Shown: piece by piece, positions 33,436 to 44,237 of the stretch
Layout: each line of letters begins with the position of its first letter
Numbering within the stretch: the stretch's first letter is position 1
Source of the DNA: Nitrospira sp.
GTDB taxonomy: Bacteria; Nitrospirota; Nitrospiria; Nitrospirales; Nitrospiraceae
Reading direction: 5' to 3'
DNA length: 51,232 nucleotides
Assembly: GCA_005116965.1 (NCBI GenBank)
Contig: SWDG01000023.1
Span: forward strand, 219,999-271,230
Position numbers and translations under genes: made by a program
Notes under the pieces: model-generated
What the model was told of the DNA's origin: nothing
What the model saw: only the letters and a program-made list of their open reading frames with translations
Databases searched by the model: none

Positions 33436-36400
33436 TCAATGCACCGCGCTCGCCTTCCGCTTCCGTTCTTCCATCACACGCTTGTAATCGACCGGCATGA
33501 CCTTGACGAACTTCGGCAAGGTGGCCTCGAACGCATCGAGTACATGCTTGGCCTTACGACTCCCCGTATACATAAAATGCTTGGTGATCAACCCGTGGAG
33601 CAGTTGCTTGTCTTCCTTCGTCGTCACCGGCTCCAGTTCGACCATCCCGGTATTACAACGGCTCTGGAATGACCCGGCATCGTCCAGCACGAACGCCACT
33701 CCCCCGGACATGCCTGCCGCGAAGTTCCGGCCGGTCAGGCCGAGCACCACGACCACGCCGCCGGTCATGTACTCACACCCGTGATCGCCCGTCCCTTCGA
33801 CGACGGTCTGCGCCCCGCTGTTGCGCACGGCAAACCGTTCACCCGCCATGCCGTAGAAATAGGCCTCGCCTTGTGTCGCCCCATAGAGCGACGTATTGCC
33901 GATCAAAATCGTCTCTTCCGGATTGTACAAAATGTTCTTGGGCGGGAAGACGATGATCTTGCCTCCAGACAATCCCTTGCCGATATAATCGTTGGACTCC
34001 CCTTCCAGCGTCAGCGTAATGCCTTTCGCGAGGAAGGCCCCGAACGATTGGCCGGCCGAGCCGGTGAATTTGATCGAGATCGTGTCTTCCGGCAATCCAT
34101 CCGGCCCGTACATCTTCGCGATCTTGCTGGAGAGCACCGTGCCGGTCGTCCGGTTGATATTCCTGATTGGAAGATCGAGTGTGACCTTCTCACCCTTCTC
34201 AATGGCAACCTTGCAGAGCTGGACGAGTTGATTGTCGAGAATGTCGGCGAGACCATGGTCCTGCTTCTGTACACAATAGCGCGGCACATTCGCCGGCACA
34301 TCCGGAGCCGTCAGGAGCGGTGTGAGGTCCAGCCCCTTGGCTTTCCAGTGGTCGACAGCGGTCGTGATCCTGAGCTTGTCGACGCAGCCAACCATTTCAT
34401 TGATCGTCCGGAAACCGAGCTTCGCCATCAACTGCCGGGCTTCTTCGGCCACGAAGAACAGGTAATTGACGATATGCTCCGGCTTGCCGTTGAACTTCTT
34501 TCGCAATTCAGGATCTTGTGTTGCGATCCCGACCGGGCAGGTATTCAGATGGCACTTGCGCATCATGATGCAGCCTTCGACAATGAGGGGAGCGGTCGCG
34601 AACCCATATTCTTCCGCACCGAGCAGCGTAGCGATGACCACGTCGCGACCGGTCTTGATCTGACCATCCGTTTCAACACGGATGCGTCCACGAAGATCAT
34701 TGAGGACCAGCGTCTGATGAGTTTCCGCCAGCCCCAGCTCCCAAGGAATTCCGGCATATTTGATCGACGACAATGGTGACGCACCCGTGCCGCCCGAATC
34801 GCCGCTGATGAGCACCTTGTCCGCATGGGCCTTGGCAACACCGGCTGCGACCGTGCCAACGCCGACCTCCGCCACCAGTTTCACGGAGACCCCGGCATCT
34901 GGATTGGAATTCTTGAGGTCGAAGATCAGCTGGGCTAAATCCTCGATCGAATAGATGTCGTGATGCGGCGGCGGCGAAATCAGTTGCACGCCCGGCGTGG
35001 CATACCGGAAGCGCGCGATGTTTTCGTCCACCTTGTGCCCCGGCAATTGACCGCCCTCTCCAGGCTTGGCTCCCTGTGCCATCTTGATCTGCAATTCCCG
35101 CGCGTTCACGAGATAATGCGCCGTGACTCCGAATCGGGCCGATGCCACCTGTTTGATATAGCTGTTCTTTGAATCGCCGTTCGGCAAGGGTTTGAACCGC
35201 TCGGGATCTTCGCCACCTTCCCCAGTGTTGCTCTTGCCGCCGAGCCGGTTCATCGCGATCGCCAGCGTTTCGTGCGCTTCTTTGCTGATCGAGCCGAAGG
35301 ACATCGCGCCGGTGTTGAAGCGCTTCACGATGTCTTTGGCCGGCTCCACTTCCTCAATCGGAATCGGCTGGGGCGCAAACTTGAAATCAAGGAGGCCGCG
35401 CAGGTTCGATCGCCGCTTGCTCTCGTCGTTCACGATCTGCGCGAATTCGGCGTAGGTCTTCGGGTCGTTCGAACGACTGGCATGCTGCAGCTTATAGATC
35501 GTTTCAGGATTCCAGTTATGGTGCTCGCCCTGGATGCGATAGTGGATCTCGCCGCCGAAATCAAGTTGGCGGATCGCCGCCGGCTCATAGGCAGTGCGGT
35601 GTCGGCGTAGCGTTTCTTCACCAACCTCGCGAATGCCGACCCCTTCCACGCGCGACGGGGTCTCGGTAAAGTAGCGATCGATCAGTTCACGACTCAACCC
35701 GATCGCCTCGAAGATCTGCGCCCCGCAGTAGGACTGCACCGTAGAAATCCCCATTTTCGAGAAGATCTTGAGCAGGCCCTTATTGATGGCCTTGATGAAT
35801 TTCCCTTCCGCCGTCTGCGCATCGAGTCCTTCCGGCAGATAGTGGTCGCGCTCCATGTCGACGAGCGACTCGAACACCAGATACGGATTGATGGTCCCGG
35901 CACCATAGCCGAGCAAACAGGCAAACTGATGCACATCGCGAGGCTCGCCCGTTTCGAGAATCAAGCCCACTTCAGTTCGCGTACACTCCCGAACCAGGTG
36001 ATGATGGACGGCGGAGATACCGAGTAAACTCGGGATCGGGGCCCACTGTTCATCAACGCCACGATCACTCAAAATGAGAAACTTGTAGCCTTCCTTAATC
36101 GCCTGCGAGGCTTGCTGGCACAGCTCGTCGACCGCCTCGCCAAGCCCATCGGGCCCTTCGGCGACGCGGAACAACATACGGAGGGTCTTGCTCTTGAAGT
36201 GCGGATCGGAAATGCCTCTGATTTTTTGCAGATCGGCGTTCGTAAGAATCGGCTGCTGCACCTTGATACGGCGGCACGATTCGGGCGATTCATCCATCAA
36301 GTTCGGCTTCGGGCCGATGTTGGTCACGAGCGACATGACCAGCTGTTCGCGGATCGGATCGATGGGGGGATTCGTCACCTGCGCAAAGAGCTGTTTGAAA

Positions 36401-37953
36401 TATTTGAACAGCAGCTGCGGCCGATCGGACAGCACCGCCAACGGGGTATCTGTGCCCATCGACGAGAGGGCTTCTTCGCCCGTCATGATCATCGGCGTGA
36501 TGACCATTTTGAGTTCTTCGACCGTATAGCCGAAGGCTTGCTGCCGCTGGCGGATCGTCGGGTGGTCGGGCTGCGGGACATTCAGCGGCTCCGGCAACTC
36601 ATCCAACGAGACACCGTACTGCATCACCCAACTGCGATAGGGTTTGCGGCCCACGATATCGGCCTTAATCTCTTCATCATCGATGATGCGGCCCTGCACC
36701 GTGTCGACGAGGAACATGCGGCCCGGTTGGAGCCGGCCCTTCATGCGGATCTCTTTTGCGTCAGCCGGCAAGACCCCGGCCTCGGATGCCAGGACCACGA
36801 GACCGTCAGTCGTCACTTGATAACGGCAGGGACGCAGCCCGTTCCGGTCCAACGTCGCACCGATCATCTTGCCGTCGGTAAAACAGACCGCTGCCGGCCC
36901 GTCCCACGGCTCCATCATCGCCGCGTGATACTGGTAAAAGCCCCGACGATCCAAATCCATTTGAGCATTCGCCACCCAGGGCTCTGGAATCAACATCATC
37001 ATGGCATGGGCGAGCGAACGGCCCCCGAGCAGCAGAAATTCGAGGGTATTGTCGAGACAAGCCGAGTCACTTTGATCCTCCGAAACGATCGGGAACAGCT
37101 TCTCCATGTCCTTCCCGAATAGCTCGGAATGAAGACGTCCCTGGCGAGCCTTCATCCAATTGACGTTCCCCTTCAGCGTATTGATCTCTCCGTTGTGGCA
37201 TACATACCGATAGGGATGGGCCCGCGGCCAGGTGGGAAAGGTATTCGTACTGAAGCGTGAGTGCACCAAGGCCAGCGCGCTGACCATCCGTTCATCGGTG
37301 AGGTCTGGGTAGTACGCCGCCATTTGATGCGGCAACAGCAACCCCTTATAGACGATGGTACTGGCCGACAGGCTAGAGACATAGAAGTGTTCCCGCCCTT
37401 GAATAGCCGACTCCGCCACGGCCTTTTCAATCCGCTTGCGAGTCACATACAATTTTCGCTCAAATTGGGCTTCATTGAAGGCATCTCGTGCGATGAAGAT
37501 CTGCCGCATGAATGGCTCGGTCGTGCGCGCTTGCGCGCCGATCCGGTCGCTCTTGACCGGCACATCCCGCCAACCGAGCAAACGCAAGCCTTCTTCCACA
37601 AGAATCTCGGTGAACAGCTTCTCGCACAGTCGTCGAGCCTCTGCAGTAGGCGGGAGAAAAAGCTGGCCCACTCCGTACTCGCCAATATCCGGCAATGACA
37701 CGCCGACATCCCCCGCGACCCGCTTCAGGAATGTGTGCGGGACTTGCAAAAGAATGCCTGCTCCGTCTCCCGTACAGGAATCAGCGCCTTGCGCTCCACG
37801 GTGGGTCAGATTCTCTAAGACTTGAAGCCCTTTACGGACAATGTCATGGGATTTCTTCCCTTTGATATTGACGACAAAACCGATCCCACAGGAGTCCTTC
37901 TCGTGCCGAGGATCATAGAGCCCTTGCTGGCGGGGAAACCCAGGAATATTCAT
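33436..37953 (-). CDS. gltB: Glutamate synthase large subunit
   Basis: 1505 residues, full length. A 21-residue propeptide precedes the catalytic Cys22 (KDSCGIGF) of the class II glutaminase domain. The central domain and the FMN-binding synthase domain follow ([57 protein letters not shown]). The 3Fe-4S Cys lie in [19 protein letters not shown]. The C-terminal GXGXG beta-helix is visible ([28 protein letters not shown]). Works with GltD and glutamine synthetase in ammonium assimilation. An inverted repeat lies about 90 bases upstream of its start. Confidence 0.97.
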   Translation of the reverse strand: MNIPGFPRQQGLYDPRHEKDSCGIGFVVNIKGKKSHDIVRKGLQVLENLTHRGAQGADSCTGDGAGILLQVPHTFLKRVAGDVGVSLPDIGEYGVGQLFLPPTAEARRLCEKLFTEILVEEGLRLLGWRDVPVKSDRIGAQARTTEPFMRQIFIARDAFNEAQFERKLYVTRKRIEKAVAESAIQGREHFYVSSLSASTIVYKGLLLPHQMAAYYPDLTDERMVSALALVHSRFSTNTFPTWPRAHPYRYVCHNGEINTLKGNVNWMKARQGRLHSELFGKDMEKLFPIVSEDQSDSACLDNTLEFLLLGGRSLAHAMMMLIPEPWVANAQMDLDRRGFYQYHAAMMEPWDGPAAVCFTDGKMIGATLDRNGLRPCRYQVTTDGLVVLASEAGVLPADAKEIRMKGRLQPGRMFLVDTVQGRIIDDEEIKADIVGRKPYRSWVMQYGVSLDELPEPLNVPQPDHPTIRQRQQAFGYTVEELKMVITPMIMTGEEALSSMGTDTPLAVLSDRPQLLFKYFKQLFAQVTNPPIDPIREQLVMSLVTNIGPKPNLMDESPESCRRIKVQQPILTNADLQKIRGISDPHFKSKTLRMLFRVAEGPDGLGEAVDELCQQASQAIKEGYKFLILSDRGVDEQWAPIPSLLGISAVHHHLVRECTRTEVGLILETGEPRDVHQFACLLGYGAGTINPYLVFESLVDMERDHYLPEGLDAQTAEGKFIKAINKGLLKIFSKMGISTVQSYCGAQIFEAIGLSRELIDRYFTETPSRVEGVGIREVGEETLRRHRTAYEPAAIRQLDFGGEIHYRIQGEHHNWNPETIYKLQHASRSNDPKTYAEFAQIVNDESKRRSNLRGLLDFKFAPQPIPIEEVEPAKDIVKRFNTGAMSFGSISKEAHETLAIAMNRLGGKSNTGEGGEDPERFKPLPNGDSKNSYIKQVASARFGVTAHYLVNARELQIKMAQGAKPGEGGQLPGHKVDENIARFRYATPGVQLISPPPHHDIYSIEDLAQLIFDLKNSNPDAGVSVKLVAEVGVGTVAAGVAKAHADKVLISGDSGGTGASPLSSIKYAGIPWELGLAETHQTLVLNDLRGRIRVETDGQIKTGRDVVIATLLGAEEYGFATAPLIVEGCIMMRKCHLNTCPVGIATQDPELRKKFNGKPEHIVNYLFFVAEEARQLMAKLGFRTINEMVGCVDKLRITTAVDHWKAKGLDLTPLLTAPDVPANVPRYCVQKQDHGLADILDNQLVQLCKVAIEKGEKVTLDLPIRNINRTTGTVLSSKIAKMYGPDGLPEDTISIKFTGSAGQSFGAFLAKGITLTLEGESNDYIGKGLSGGKIIVFPPKNILYNPEETILIGNTSLYGATQGEAYFYGMAGERFAVRNSGAQTVVEGTGDHGCEYMTGGVVVVLGLTGRNFAAGMSGGVAFVLDDAGSFQSRCNTGMVELEPVTTKEDKQLLHGLITKHFMYTGSRKAKHVLDAFEATLPKFVKVMPVDYKRVMEERKRKASAVH

Positions 37954-38044
37954 GTACCTATCTCGTTAAAAGACTGAGAGTTTTTCCTATGTATGGAATG
38001 AAGTACGCGAGAAACCTGGGGTGGGTTGCCCCCTCTAGCGCTCA

Positions 38045-38074
38045 GGGTGAACGTCACCCCATTGTTACGATGGG
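38045..38074. promoter_or_regulatory. Inverted repeat between gltB and the polyprenyl synthase gene
   Basis: GGGTGAACGTCACCC (38045-38059) is a 6-base inverted repeat around ACG. It overlaps a second hairpin, CCCAT and ATGGG (38058-38074). The stretch lies in the 218-base divergent region between the two genes and could be an operator or an mRNA structure. No known regulator consensus was matched. Confidence 0.3.
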
Positions 38075-38171
38075 ACCTTACTGGATGGGTCATTCCTCTG
38101 TCAAGATTGCGGCAGTCTATACCTCTTTCATTTGCTTGACTTTATTTCCTCGGCTGCCATACCATCCGCGC

Positions 38172-39176
38172 ATGGCACAAAGTCCAGCGATCGCAACCCT
38201 GCACAGTATGTCGGATGTGTGGGATGCTTACCGTGGTGAACTGGATGGAGTAGAAGATCGAGTCAGGGGAAACCTCGACTCTAGCGTGACCCTGGTCAAT
38301 ACGGTCGCCGCCCATATCTTGAGCGGTGGCGGCAAACGCATCAGACCCCTCCTGCTCCTCCTGTCGGCTCGCCTCTGCGGCTATCCCGGAGCCGAGCATC
38401 ATCAGCTCGGCAGCATCGTGGAATTCATCCACACCGCAACCCTGTTACACGACGATGTTGTCGATGACGCCGATCTCCGACGAGGCAGAAGAGCCGCGCG
38501 TAAAGTGTGGGGGAACCAGATCAGCATTCTCGTCGGCGACTACCTCTATACGAAGGCCATGTGCAAAGTCGTTGAGTTCCAGAATCAAGGCATCAATGAA
38601 GTTCTGGCCGAGGCCTGCAATAAAATGGCGGAAGGGGAAGTCCTTCAGCTGTACTATAACGGCAATCCCTCAATGCCGGAACTGGAGTATATCAAGATCG
38701 TCGAGCATAAGACCGCCGGCCTCATTGCGGCAGCGTGCCGCATGGGTGCCATTCTGGCCGAGGCATCTGAAACCCAACAGGAGGCGCTGTTTCGCTTCGG
38801 ACAATACCTCGGCATCGCCTTTCAAGTCGCCGACGATACCTTAGACTACATCGCAAACGGCGAGTCGCTCGGCAAAACGATCGGGCAAGATCTCCGGCAG
38901 GGAAAAGCAACGCTGCCGCTGCTGCATCTGTTGCAACAGTGCTCGGAGCAAGACCGCCAAATGATCAAAGACCGAATGGAGACCCGGACGCTCAGCACGT
39001 CCGATCTTGAGCGCATCCTGTTCCTCATGGCCGATTTCGGTTCAATCACCTATGCGATGGATCGCGCGAGCGCCTATATCGCCGCCGCCAAACATGAGCT
39101 TGAACGCTTTGACGATAGTACCGCACGCCGTGCGCTGTCAGTCGCCGCTGATTACATGATTACCCGCGACCGATAG
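38172..39176 (+). CDS. ispB: Polyprenyl diphosphate synthase, octaprenyl type
   Basis: 334 residues from the ATG at 38172; the open frame reaches back to 37989, but that N-terminus has no family likeness, and no start here has a clear ribosome site. First Asp-rich motif LLHDDVVDDADLRRGRRAAR, with GGGKRIRPLLLLLSARLCG before it, and second motif QVADDTLDYIANGESLGKTI. A trans-prenyl chain elongase of the IspB/DdsA type, making the side chain of a respiratory quinone. Chain length cannot be fixed from sequence by eye. Divergent from gltB. Confidence 0.88.
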   Translation: MAQSPAIATLHSMSDVWDAYRGELDGVEDRVRGNLDSSVTLVNTVAAHILSGGGKRIRPLLLLLSARLCGYPGAEHHQLGSIVEFIHTATLLHDDVVDDADLRRGRRAARKVWGNQISILVGDYLYTKAMCKVVEFQNQGINEVLAEACNKMAEGEVLQLYYNGNPSMPELEYIKIVEHKTAGLIAAACRMGAILAEASETQQEALFRFGQYLGIAFQVADDTLDYIANGESLGKTIGQDLRQGKATLPLLHLLQQCSEQDRQMIKDRMETRTLSTSDLERILFLMADFGSITYAMDRASAYIAAAKHELERFDDSTARRALSVAADYMITRDR

Positions 39177-39304
39177 TCGTCTTCCCACCAGCTGGAAGAA
39201 CGCTGGACCGTGAAAGCGGCACAGCGTAGGACGAAAGGACCCACTCTCTCCTGTAACCATCAAACCGTCGTCGCGCTGTCACGACATTAACCAAGGGGTT
39301 GTTC

Positions 39305-40627
39305 ATGTCACAGATTTTCCCATTCCAGGGCATGCTATACGATCAAACGCTCGTGGGTACCATCAAGGATGTGGTCGCCCCGCCGTACGACATTATCGAC
39401 ACGAATGGGCAGAAGCGACTTCACGATCGCCATCCCCACAACATTATCCGAATGGAATTAGGGCTCGACCAGACCGGGGACAGCCCCGCCCAGAACCGAT
39501 ACACCCGCGCAGCGGCAACACTACAGACCTGGCTCAACGAGGGGATCCTGAAGCGCGACGCGCGGCCGGCCGTCTACTATCACACGATTGAATACACCCC
39601 TCTTTATTCAGCTCCCGATGCTCCGAAGAAAGTGCTTCGTGGATTTCTGGCGCTGGCAAAGCTGGAGGCGCTCGACTCCGGACATATCTACCCCCATGAG
39701 AACACACGTGCCGCAGCAAAGACTGATCGCCTGAATCTGATCGAAGCCTGTCGTTCAAACTTCAGCCCGATCTGGTCCCTCTACTCTGATCCGCTCGGTG
39801 CCATCATCCAACTTCTGGACACCGCAACAAAGGGCACGCCGGCGCGCTACGACTTTCAAGACGATGCCGGATGTCGAGAATGCTTGTGGACCGTGACCGA
39901 CGAGACGGTACTGAAACAGGTGACCGATGCGATGCACAGCAAGCCGTTATTCATCGCGGACGGTCACCATCGCTATGAAACGGCGTTGAACTATCAAAAG
40001 CTCCGGCGACAGCAGGCGGGCCCTCAAACAGGGCTGCAACCCTACGACTCGGTGCTCATGCTGCTTACCCCGCTTGAGGATCCAGGATTGACAGTCTTAC
40101 CGACGCACCGCGTTGCGACCACCCCCTTGCCGTCTTCCGACCAGATCAAGACGGTACTGGGCGACATGTTTGAGCTTCGAGATTTCCCCTTTAACGCATC
40201 GACTCAAGATCACACACGCTCACAATTCCTGGCTAGCTTGCGGACTGAGGGAAAGAATGCCCCGGTGTTTGGGCTGACGCGTCAAGGCGACAACCGCTAC
40301 GTCACCCTCACCCTGAAGCCGGCCCATCGACCTTCCATTCAGGCCTCACCTCGAGCCAAACTCGACGTCTCCCTGCTGCAGCAACTGATCGTGACCAAGC
40401 TCTGTCCAACGCAGCAGGAACAAGAAGCCATTCTGTACACCAAAGATGACCATGAAGCCCTGGACTGGGTGGCTAACGGAACAGGGACCGGCGCATTCCT
40501 GCTCAACGCCACGAAGGTCAGTGAAGTGCAAGCGGTCGCAGCTGCGGGGGAGCGGATGCCGCACAAATCGACGTACTTTTACCCGAAGCCGTTGACGGGG
40601 CTCGTCATCAACGTCATGAACGGGTAG
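39305..40627 (+). CDS. DUF1015 family protein
   Basis: 440 residues from the ATG at 39305, which has AAGGGG 6 bases upstream; a TTG at 39299 is less likely. Family blocks: GTIKDVVAPPYDIIDTNGQK at the N-terminus, LFIADGHHRYETALNYQKLR in the middle and a C-terminal domain (LHDRHPHNIIRMELGLDQ near residue 40). Cytoplasmic, widely spread in bacteria and archaea; some members take part in SerR/ParB-like chemistry and serine kinase activity has been reported for relatives, but no function can be assigned here. Confidence 0.9.
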   Translation: MSQIFPFQGMLYDQTLVGTIKDVVAPPYDIIDTNGQKRLHDRHPHNIIRMELGLDQTGDSPAQNRYTRAAATLQTWLNEGILKRDARPAVYYHTIEYTPLYSAPDAPKKVLRGFLALAKLEALDSGHIYPHENTRAAAKTDRLNLIEACRSNFSPIWSLYSDPLGAIIQLLDTATKGTPARYDFQDDAGCRECLWTVTDETVLKQVTDAMHSKPLFIADGHHRYETALNYQKLRRQQAGPQTGLQPYDSVLMLLTPLEDPGLTVLPTHRVATTPLPSSDQIKTVLGDMFELRDFPFNASTQDHTRSQFLASLRTEGKNAPVFGLTRQGDNRYVTLTLKPAHRPSIQASPRAKLDVSLLQQLIVTKLCPTQQEQEAILYTKDDHEALDWVANGTGTGAFLLNATKVSEVQAVAAAGERMPHKSTYFYPKPLTGLVINVMNG

Positions 40628-40722
40628 GTGGAGATGTCTCACGCATCGCCGCTCGTCAATGGCATAACGGCTTCCTGGCCGATTCGGCCCTAGCGGGCGA
40701 CCGAAGACAGAGGATTATTCCG

Positions 40723-42084
40723 ATGAACGCCAAAATTCTTATTGTCGACGATGACCCCGACATCGTCATGATGCTTGAGGACCGGCTCCATGCTTCCGGA
40801 TACGAGACCGTCGCAGCCACCGAGGGACAACAGGCGCTTGACCATATCGTTCACGAGTCTCCCCAGCTGATCCTCCTGGACCTTACCTTGCCCAAAGTAT
40901 CGGGACTTGATGTCCTCAAGCGTCTGTCCCAAATCAAACCGTCTGAAAATATTCCCGTCATCGTCATGACCGCGCATGGTTCTGTTGAAGCCGCAGTGGA
41001 GGCCATGAAGGAAGGGGCGTACGACTTTCTGACCAAACCCCTCGATAAAGACCATCTGTTGATCGTGATTCGCAAAGCCTTGGAGCGAGATGCGCTGCGA
41101 CGCCAGGTCGCCTATCTCCGATCTGAAGTCGACGGCCGTTACGCCTCCATCGTCGGCAACAGCCAGTCCGTCAAGTCTGTCGTAGAAGCGGCACAACGGG
41201 CCGCCAAATCCGATGCGAGCGTATTGCTCCTCGGCGAAAGCGGGACCGGCAAGGAACTCTTCGCTCGCTCGATCCATCAGTGGAGCCATCGGGGTGCCAT
41301 GCCGCTCATCGTCATCAACTGCGTTGCCTTGACGGAGACGTTACTGGAGAATGAACTATTCGGACACGAGCGAGGAGCGTTCACCGGGGCCGACCGACAG
41401 CAGAAGGGCAAACTGGAAATGGCTGACGGGGGTACCGTCTTCCTGGACGAGATCGGAGACATGCCCCTTCCGTTGCAAGCGAAGTTGTTACGTGTCCTGC
41501 AAGACCGTGAGTTTCAGCGTGTTGGCGGCTCCAAGACCGTCTCAGTCAACATTCGTATCATTGCGGCCACGAACAAGGACCTTCGGCAGGCCGTGCGAGC
41601 AGGCCAGTTCCGCGAAGATCTCTATTTTCGACTCAACGTCGTGACCCTGACCCTGCCGCCGCTTCGCGAACGATCAGGGGATGTCCCAGCCCTGGCCCAG
41701 TTCTTTTTGGATCGACATACAAGAGACGCAAAACGACCAGGCATGACGCTAAGTATGGCGGCAATCGAGGCATTGACCCGCTATCTGTGGCCGGGAAATA
41801 TTCGGGAACTGGACAATGTGATCGCGCGCGCCGTCGTCTTGAGCCCGAAAGACACCATTGACCCGGAGATGTTGGCGCTCCTGGCAGATGACACTAGCCC
41901 CTGTCCAGACGAAGACGCTTTTCTCCCATATCTGAACCTGCCTTACCATGAATCGATGGAACACCACAGCCGCTACATCATCGCGCGCGCGATGGAACTG
42001 GCTGAAGGCAATCAGACAAAAGCCGCCGACTCGCTCAAGCTCCAGCGAACCTATCTGGCGCGGTTACTCAAACAGCAAAAATAG
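40723..42084 (+). CDS. Sigma-54-dependent response regulator, NtrC family
   Basis: 453 residues; ATG with AGAGGA upstream. Receiver domain with acidic pocket ILIVDDDPD, phospho-acceptor Asp53 (LILLDLTLPK), Thr83 and Lys105. AAA+ domain with Walker A GESGTGKE (171-178), the sigma-54 contact loop GAFTGA (218-223) and Walker B GGTVFLDEIGD. C-terminal Fis-type HTH (GNQTKAADSLKLQRTYLARL). An activator of sigma-54 promoters. No histidine kinase gene is adjacent, so it is an orphan here. A good sigma-54 site lies at 51071 in this window, but a link is untested. Confidence 0.95.
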   Translation: MNAKILIVDDDPDIVMMLEDRLHASGYETVAATEGQQALDHIVHESPQLILLDLTLPKVSGLDVLKRLSQIKPSENIPVIVMTAHGSVEAAVEAMKEGAYDFLTKPLDKDHLLIVIRKALERDALRRQVAYLRSEVDGRYASIVGNSQSVKSVVEAAQRAAKSDASVLLLGESGTGKELFARSIHQWSHRGAMPLIVINCVALTETLLENELFGHERGAFTGADRQQKGKLEMADGGTVFLDEIGDMPLPLQAKLLRVLQDREFQRVGGSKTVSVNIRIIAATNKDLRQAVRAGQFREDLYFRLNVVTLTLPPLRERSGDVPALAQFFLDRHTRDAKRPGMTLSMAAIEALTRYLWPGNIRELDNVIARAVVLSPKDTIDPEMLALLADDTSPCPDEDAFLPYLNLPYHESMEHHSRYIIARAMELAEGNQTKAADSLKLQRTYLARLLKQQK

Positions 42085-42133
42085 GCGAGACGAGGTGACG
42101 GTCGACGGAGGGTTCCGACCGGGGCAAGGCGGT

Positions 42134-42892
42134 CTAGGTGAGCGGCACGCGCGCTTCGGCAGGCTGACGAGCTTCCAAACGAATCTGTCCCGCTCGGACA
42201 TCCCGCTCCGCCTGCGCATAGCGCTCGGTCGTGCCGATGTCCGACCAATAGCCCTGCAGATCATACCCGAGCACCGACTCTCCTTGCTCGATGGCCCTCA
42301 CATAGGGATCGATGATCGAGGAGGCCACTCCTTTCGGCACCTGCCGGAGCAACCGAGGGTGCAAGATGTGAATCCCGGCGAACATGCGCGACATCGTGGG
42401 AACGGAGTCCGCAAGCCCTTTTCCAGTGATACGTAGAATCTGCCCCTCCTCTCCAACTTCAACCAGCCCCCACCGGGCAGCATCCGAATCTTCCCGGAGC
42501 ACTAAGGTTGCCGCCGCGTTGCTGCTGCGGTGAAAATCACAGAGCGCCTCAAGATCTAACTCTACTAGCGTATCCCCGTTGAGAATCAACACGGGCTCTC
42601 CTGAAAAATGAGGCTCCGCCTGTTTGATTCCCCCGCCGGTGCCCAGAATGACCGGCTCATGCGAATAGATGATCCGCATCCCAAACTTCGAACCCGTGCC
42701 CAAGGCCTGTTCGATCATCGGCCCCAGATGATGCAGGTTAATGACGACTTGATGGAACCCATGTCTCTTCAGCAGCAGGAGGTTCCAGACGATGAGTGGC
42801 ACCCCACCGACCGGCAGCAACGGTTTAGGAATAGTGTACGTCAGCGGTCTCAGGCGAGTGCCAAGACCAGCCGCAAGAATCATGGCCTTCAC
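42134..42892 (-). CDS. Sugar-phosphate nucleotidyltransferase, MurU-like
   Basis: 252 residues from a GTG with GAGGA about 9 bases upstream. N-terminal nucleotide-binding signature MILAAGLGTRLRPLTYTIPK and PVLILNGDTLVELDLEALCD, typical of NTP_transferase enzymes. It could be a mannose-1-phosphate guanylyltransferase, but its size and the adjacent kinase match MurU, which makes UDP-MurNAc from MurNAc-1-phosphate in cell-wall recycling. The gene lies 12 bases after that kinase gene on the same strand. Confidence 0.87.
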   Translation of the reverse strand: MKAMILAAGLGTRLRPLTYTIPKPLLPVGGVPLIVWNLLLLKRHGFHQVVINLHHLGPMIEQALGTGSKFGMRIIYSHEPVILGTGGGIKQAEPHFSGEPVLILNGDTLVELDLEALCDFHRSSNAAATLVLREDSDAARWGLVEVGEEGQILRITGKGLADSVPTMSRMFAGIHILHPRLLRQVPKGVASSIIDPYVRAIEQGESVLGYDLQGYWSDIGTTERYAQAERDVRAGQIRLEARQPAEARVPLT

Positions 42893-42904
42893 ACAATCAG
42901 TCCT

Positions 42905-44008
42905 CTACTGCAATTCAGGCACATACGGTGTGAGGTGCCTTCGGAGTGTATCCAGCTCCGGATATTTTTCAAGATTGCGCCTGACGTAGCTCAAGACGCG
43001 AGGGATATCAGCTAAGAATTTCGAGTTGCCTTTGACCCGATCAATGTAGACAAACCGGCCGGCCGCCTTCAGATTGCGCTGAATACTCGTCAGATCAAAC
43101 AGCCGTCGAAACGCGGCACGATTGGTCCAGACGAAGCGCTGTTCAGCCAGCTGATCGAGGTAGTACCCCACCAAATCGTCAACAAGGGCTTCATCGAGTC
43201 GAATGTAGGCATCCCGTAAGAGTGAGGCCAGATCGTAGGTTGCCGGTCCCATCAACGCATCCTGGAAGTCGATCACGCCGAGCCGCAACCCATCAACCAT
43301 CAAATTGCGAGAGTGATAATCACGATGCGTAAAGACGCGCGGTTGCCCGGCGAGGAGTTCCGCGATTCCTTCGAACTCCCGTCTGATTGCCGTGGCGTCC
43401 TTCTCAGGCAACGGGCTGCCGCGACGCGCCACAATTCCATACTCAAGGAAATGATCGAACTCCCACATCAGCAAGGGCACATCGAAACTGCGGTGAAACG
43501 CCAGGCACCCAGGATCAGCCGGTGTCGTGGCGTTGACCTGCATCTGCACCAGGATATTGATGGCCTGTTTGTACCGTGACTCCACGCTCGGCGCATCCGC
43601 CTGACTGACGGCCTCCGCCAAGGTCACATCTCCGAAATCTTCCAGATAGAGCAGCCCTGCGGATTGATCATAGTAGTGGAGTACAGGCACCGGCACCTTT
43701 GCTTTAGCCAGATGCGACATGATGTTGATGAACGGCAGTTCAGCGATCTGATGAATACCCCCACTGACCGCCTCTTCAGACTGTTTGAAACCTTCAGGCT
43801 CAGCCAACTGCATCACGATCACAGCATGTGGTGGCCCGCCGGAAACGGTGGCTCGATAGTAGCGCCGATTGGAGGCATCGCCAGCCAATGGCGACAGCGC
43901 CTTTAAGACGAGGCCGGGAGAAAGACGAGTCTCAACCGCCTGCGCGATGAGAGTTTGATCGGGAGGAGACAGGGGAATGAGGGGAGGAAGAGAATTCACA
44001 GTAGACAT
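42905..44008 (-). CDS. Phosphotransferase, AmgK-like amino-sugar kinase
   Basis: About 367 residues from the ATG at 44008; the frame is open to 44101, but the extra N-terminus is Arg-rich and unlike the family. APH-type kinase fold: HRDYHSRNLMVDGLRLGVID holds the catalytic Asp (HxDxxxxN) and the Mg-binding DFQD follows directly. The family also contains antibiotic kinases, but the pairing with a MurU-like gene points to AmgK, which phosphorylates MurNAc and GlcNAc at C1. No resistance role is implied by context. Confidence 0.85.
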   Translation of the reverse strand: MSTVNSLPPLIPLSPPDQTLIAQAVETRLSPGLVLKALSPLAGDASNRRYYRATVSGGPPHAVIVMQLAEPEGFKQSEEAVSGGIHQIAELPFINIMSHLAKAKVPVPVLHYYDQSAGLLYLEDFGDVTLAEAVSQADAPSVESRYKQAINILVQMQVNATTPADPGCLAFHRSFDVPLLMWEFDHFLEYGIVARRGSPLPEKDATAIRREFEGIAELLAGQPRVFTHRDYHSRNLMVDGLRLGVIDFQDALMGPATYDLASLLRDAYIRLDEALVDDLVGYYLDQLAEQRFVWTNRAAFRRLFDLTSIQRNLKAAGRFVYIDRVKGNSKFLADIPRVLSYVRRNLEKYPELDTLRRHLTPYVPELQ

Positions 44009-44237
44009 ACGAGTCGTATTATAACCACGAGGTCTCCGCTTGTCACGAAGACCACCGGAAAACACCTGAGAAGATCGACTGCGCGCACAGAGAACCGGCA
44101 AGGAGTTTCCCGCTCAAGATCACAAGCATTTATTCTGGGCTGCCACCCACCCCGGAGCCTCTGCGTCCTAATCACGCCGTTTCTCGCCGTTGCCCGTGGC
44201 GATGCCCACACAGGTCTAGATCTTGACGCGTGAAATA

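Noticed and set aside
31953-33500. 515-codon open frame on the plus strand opposite gltD
   Set aside because: It is antisense to a fully recognisable gltD with intact Fe-S, FAD and NADPH motifs, and its own translation shows no family, which is common opposite GC-rich genes.
36112-37122. 336-codon plus-strand frame opposite gltB
   Set aside because: It lies inside the glutaminase and central regions of gltB and has Arg/His-rich shadow composition; no motif supports it. The same holds for 33781-34779.
42099-42121. CGGTCG/CGACCG inverted repeat between the convergent regulator and MurU-like genes as a terminator
   Set aside because: The loop is 11 bases and no T run follows on either strand; chance pairing in GC-rich DNA is likely.
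42905-44008. Aminoglycoside resistance kinase
   Set aside because: The fold is shared, but the pairing with a MurU-like gene and the lack of any resistance or mobile context favour an amino-sugar kinase.
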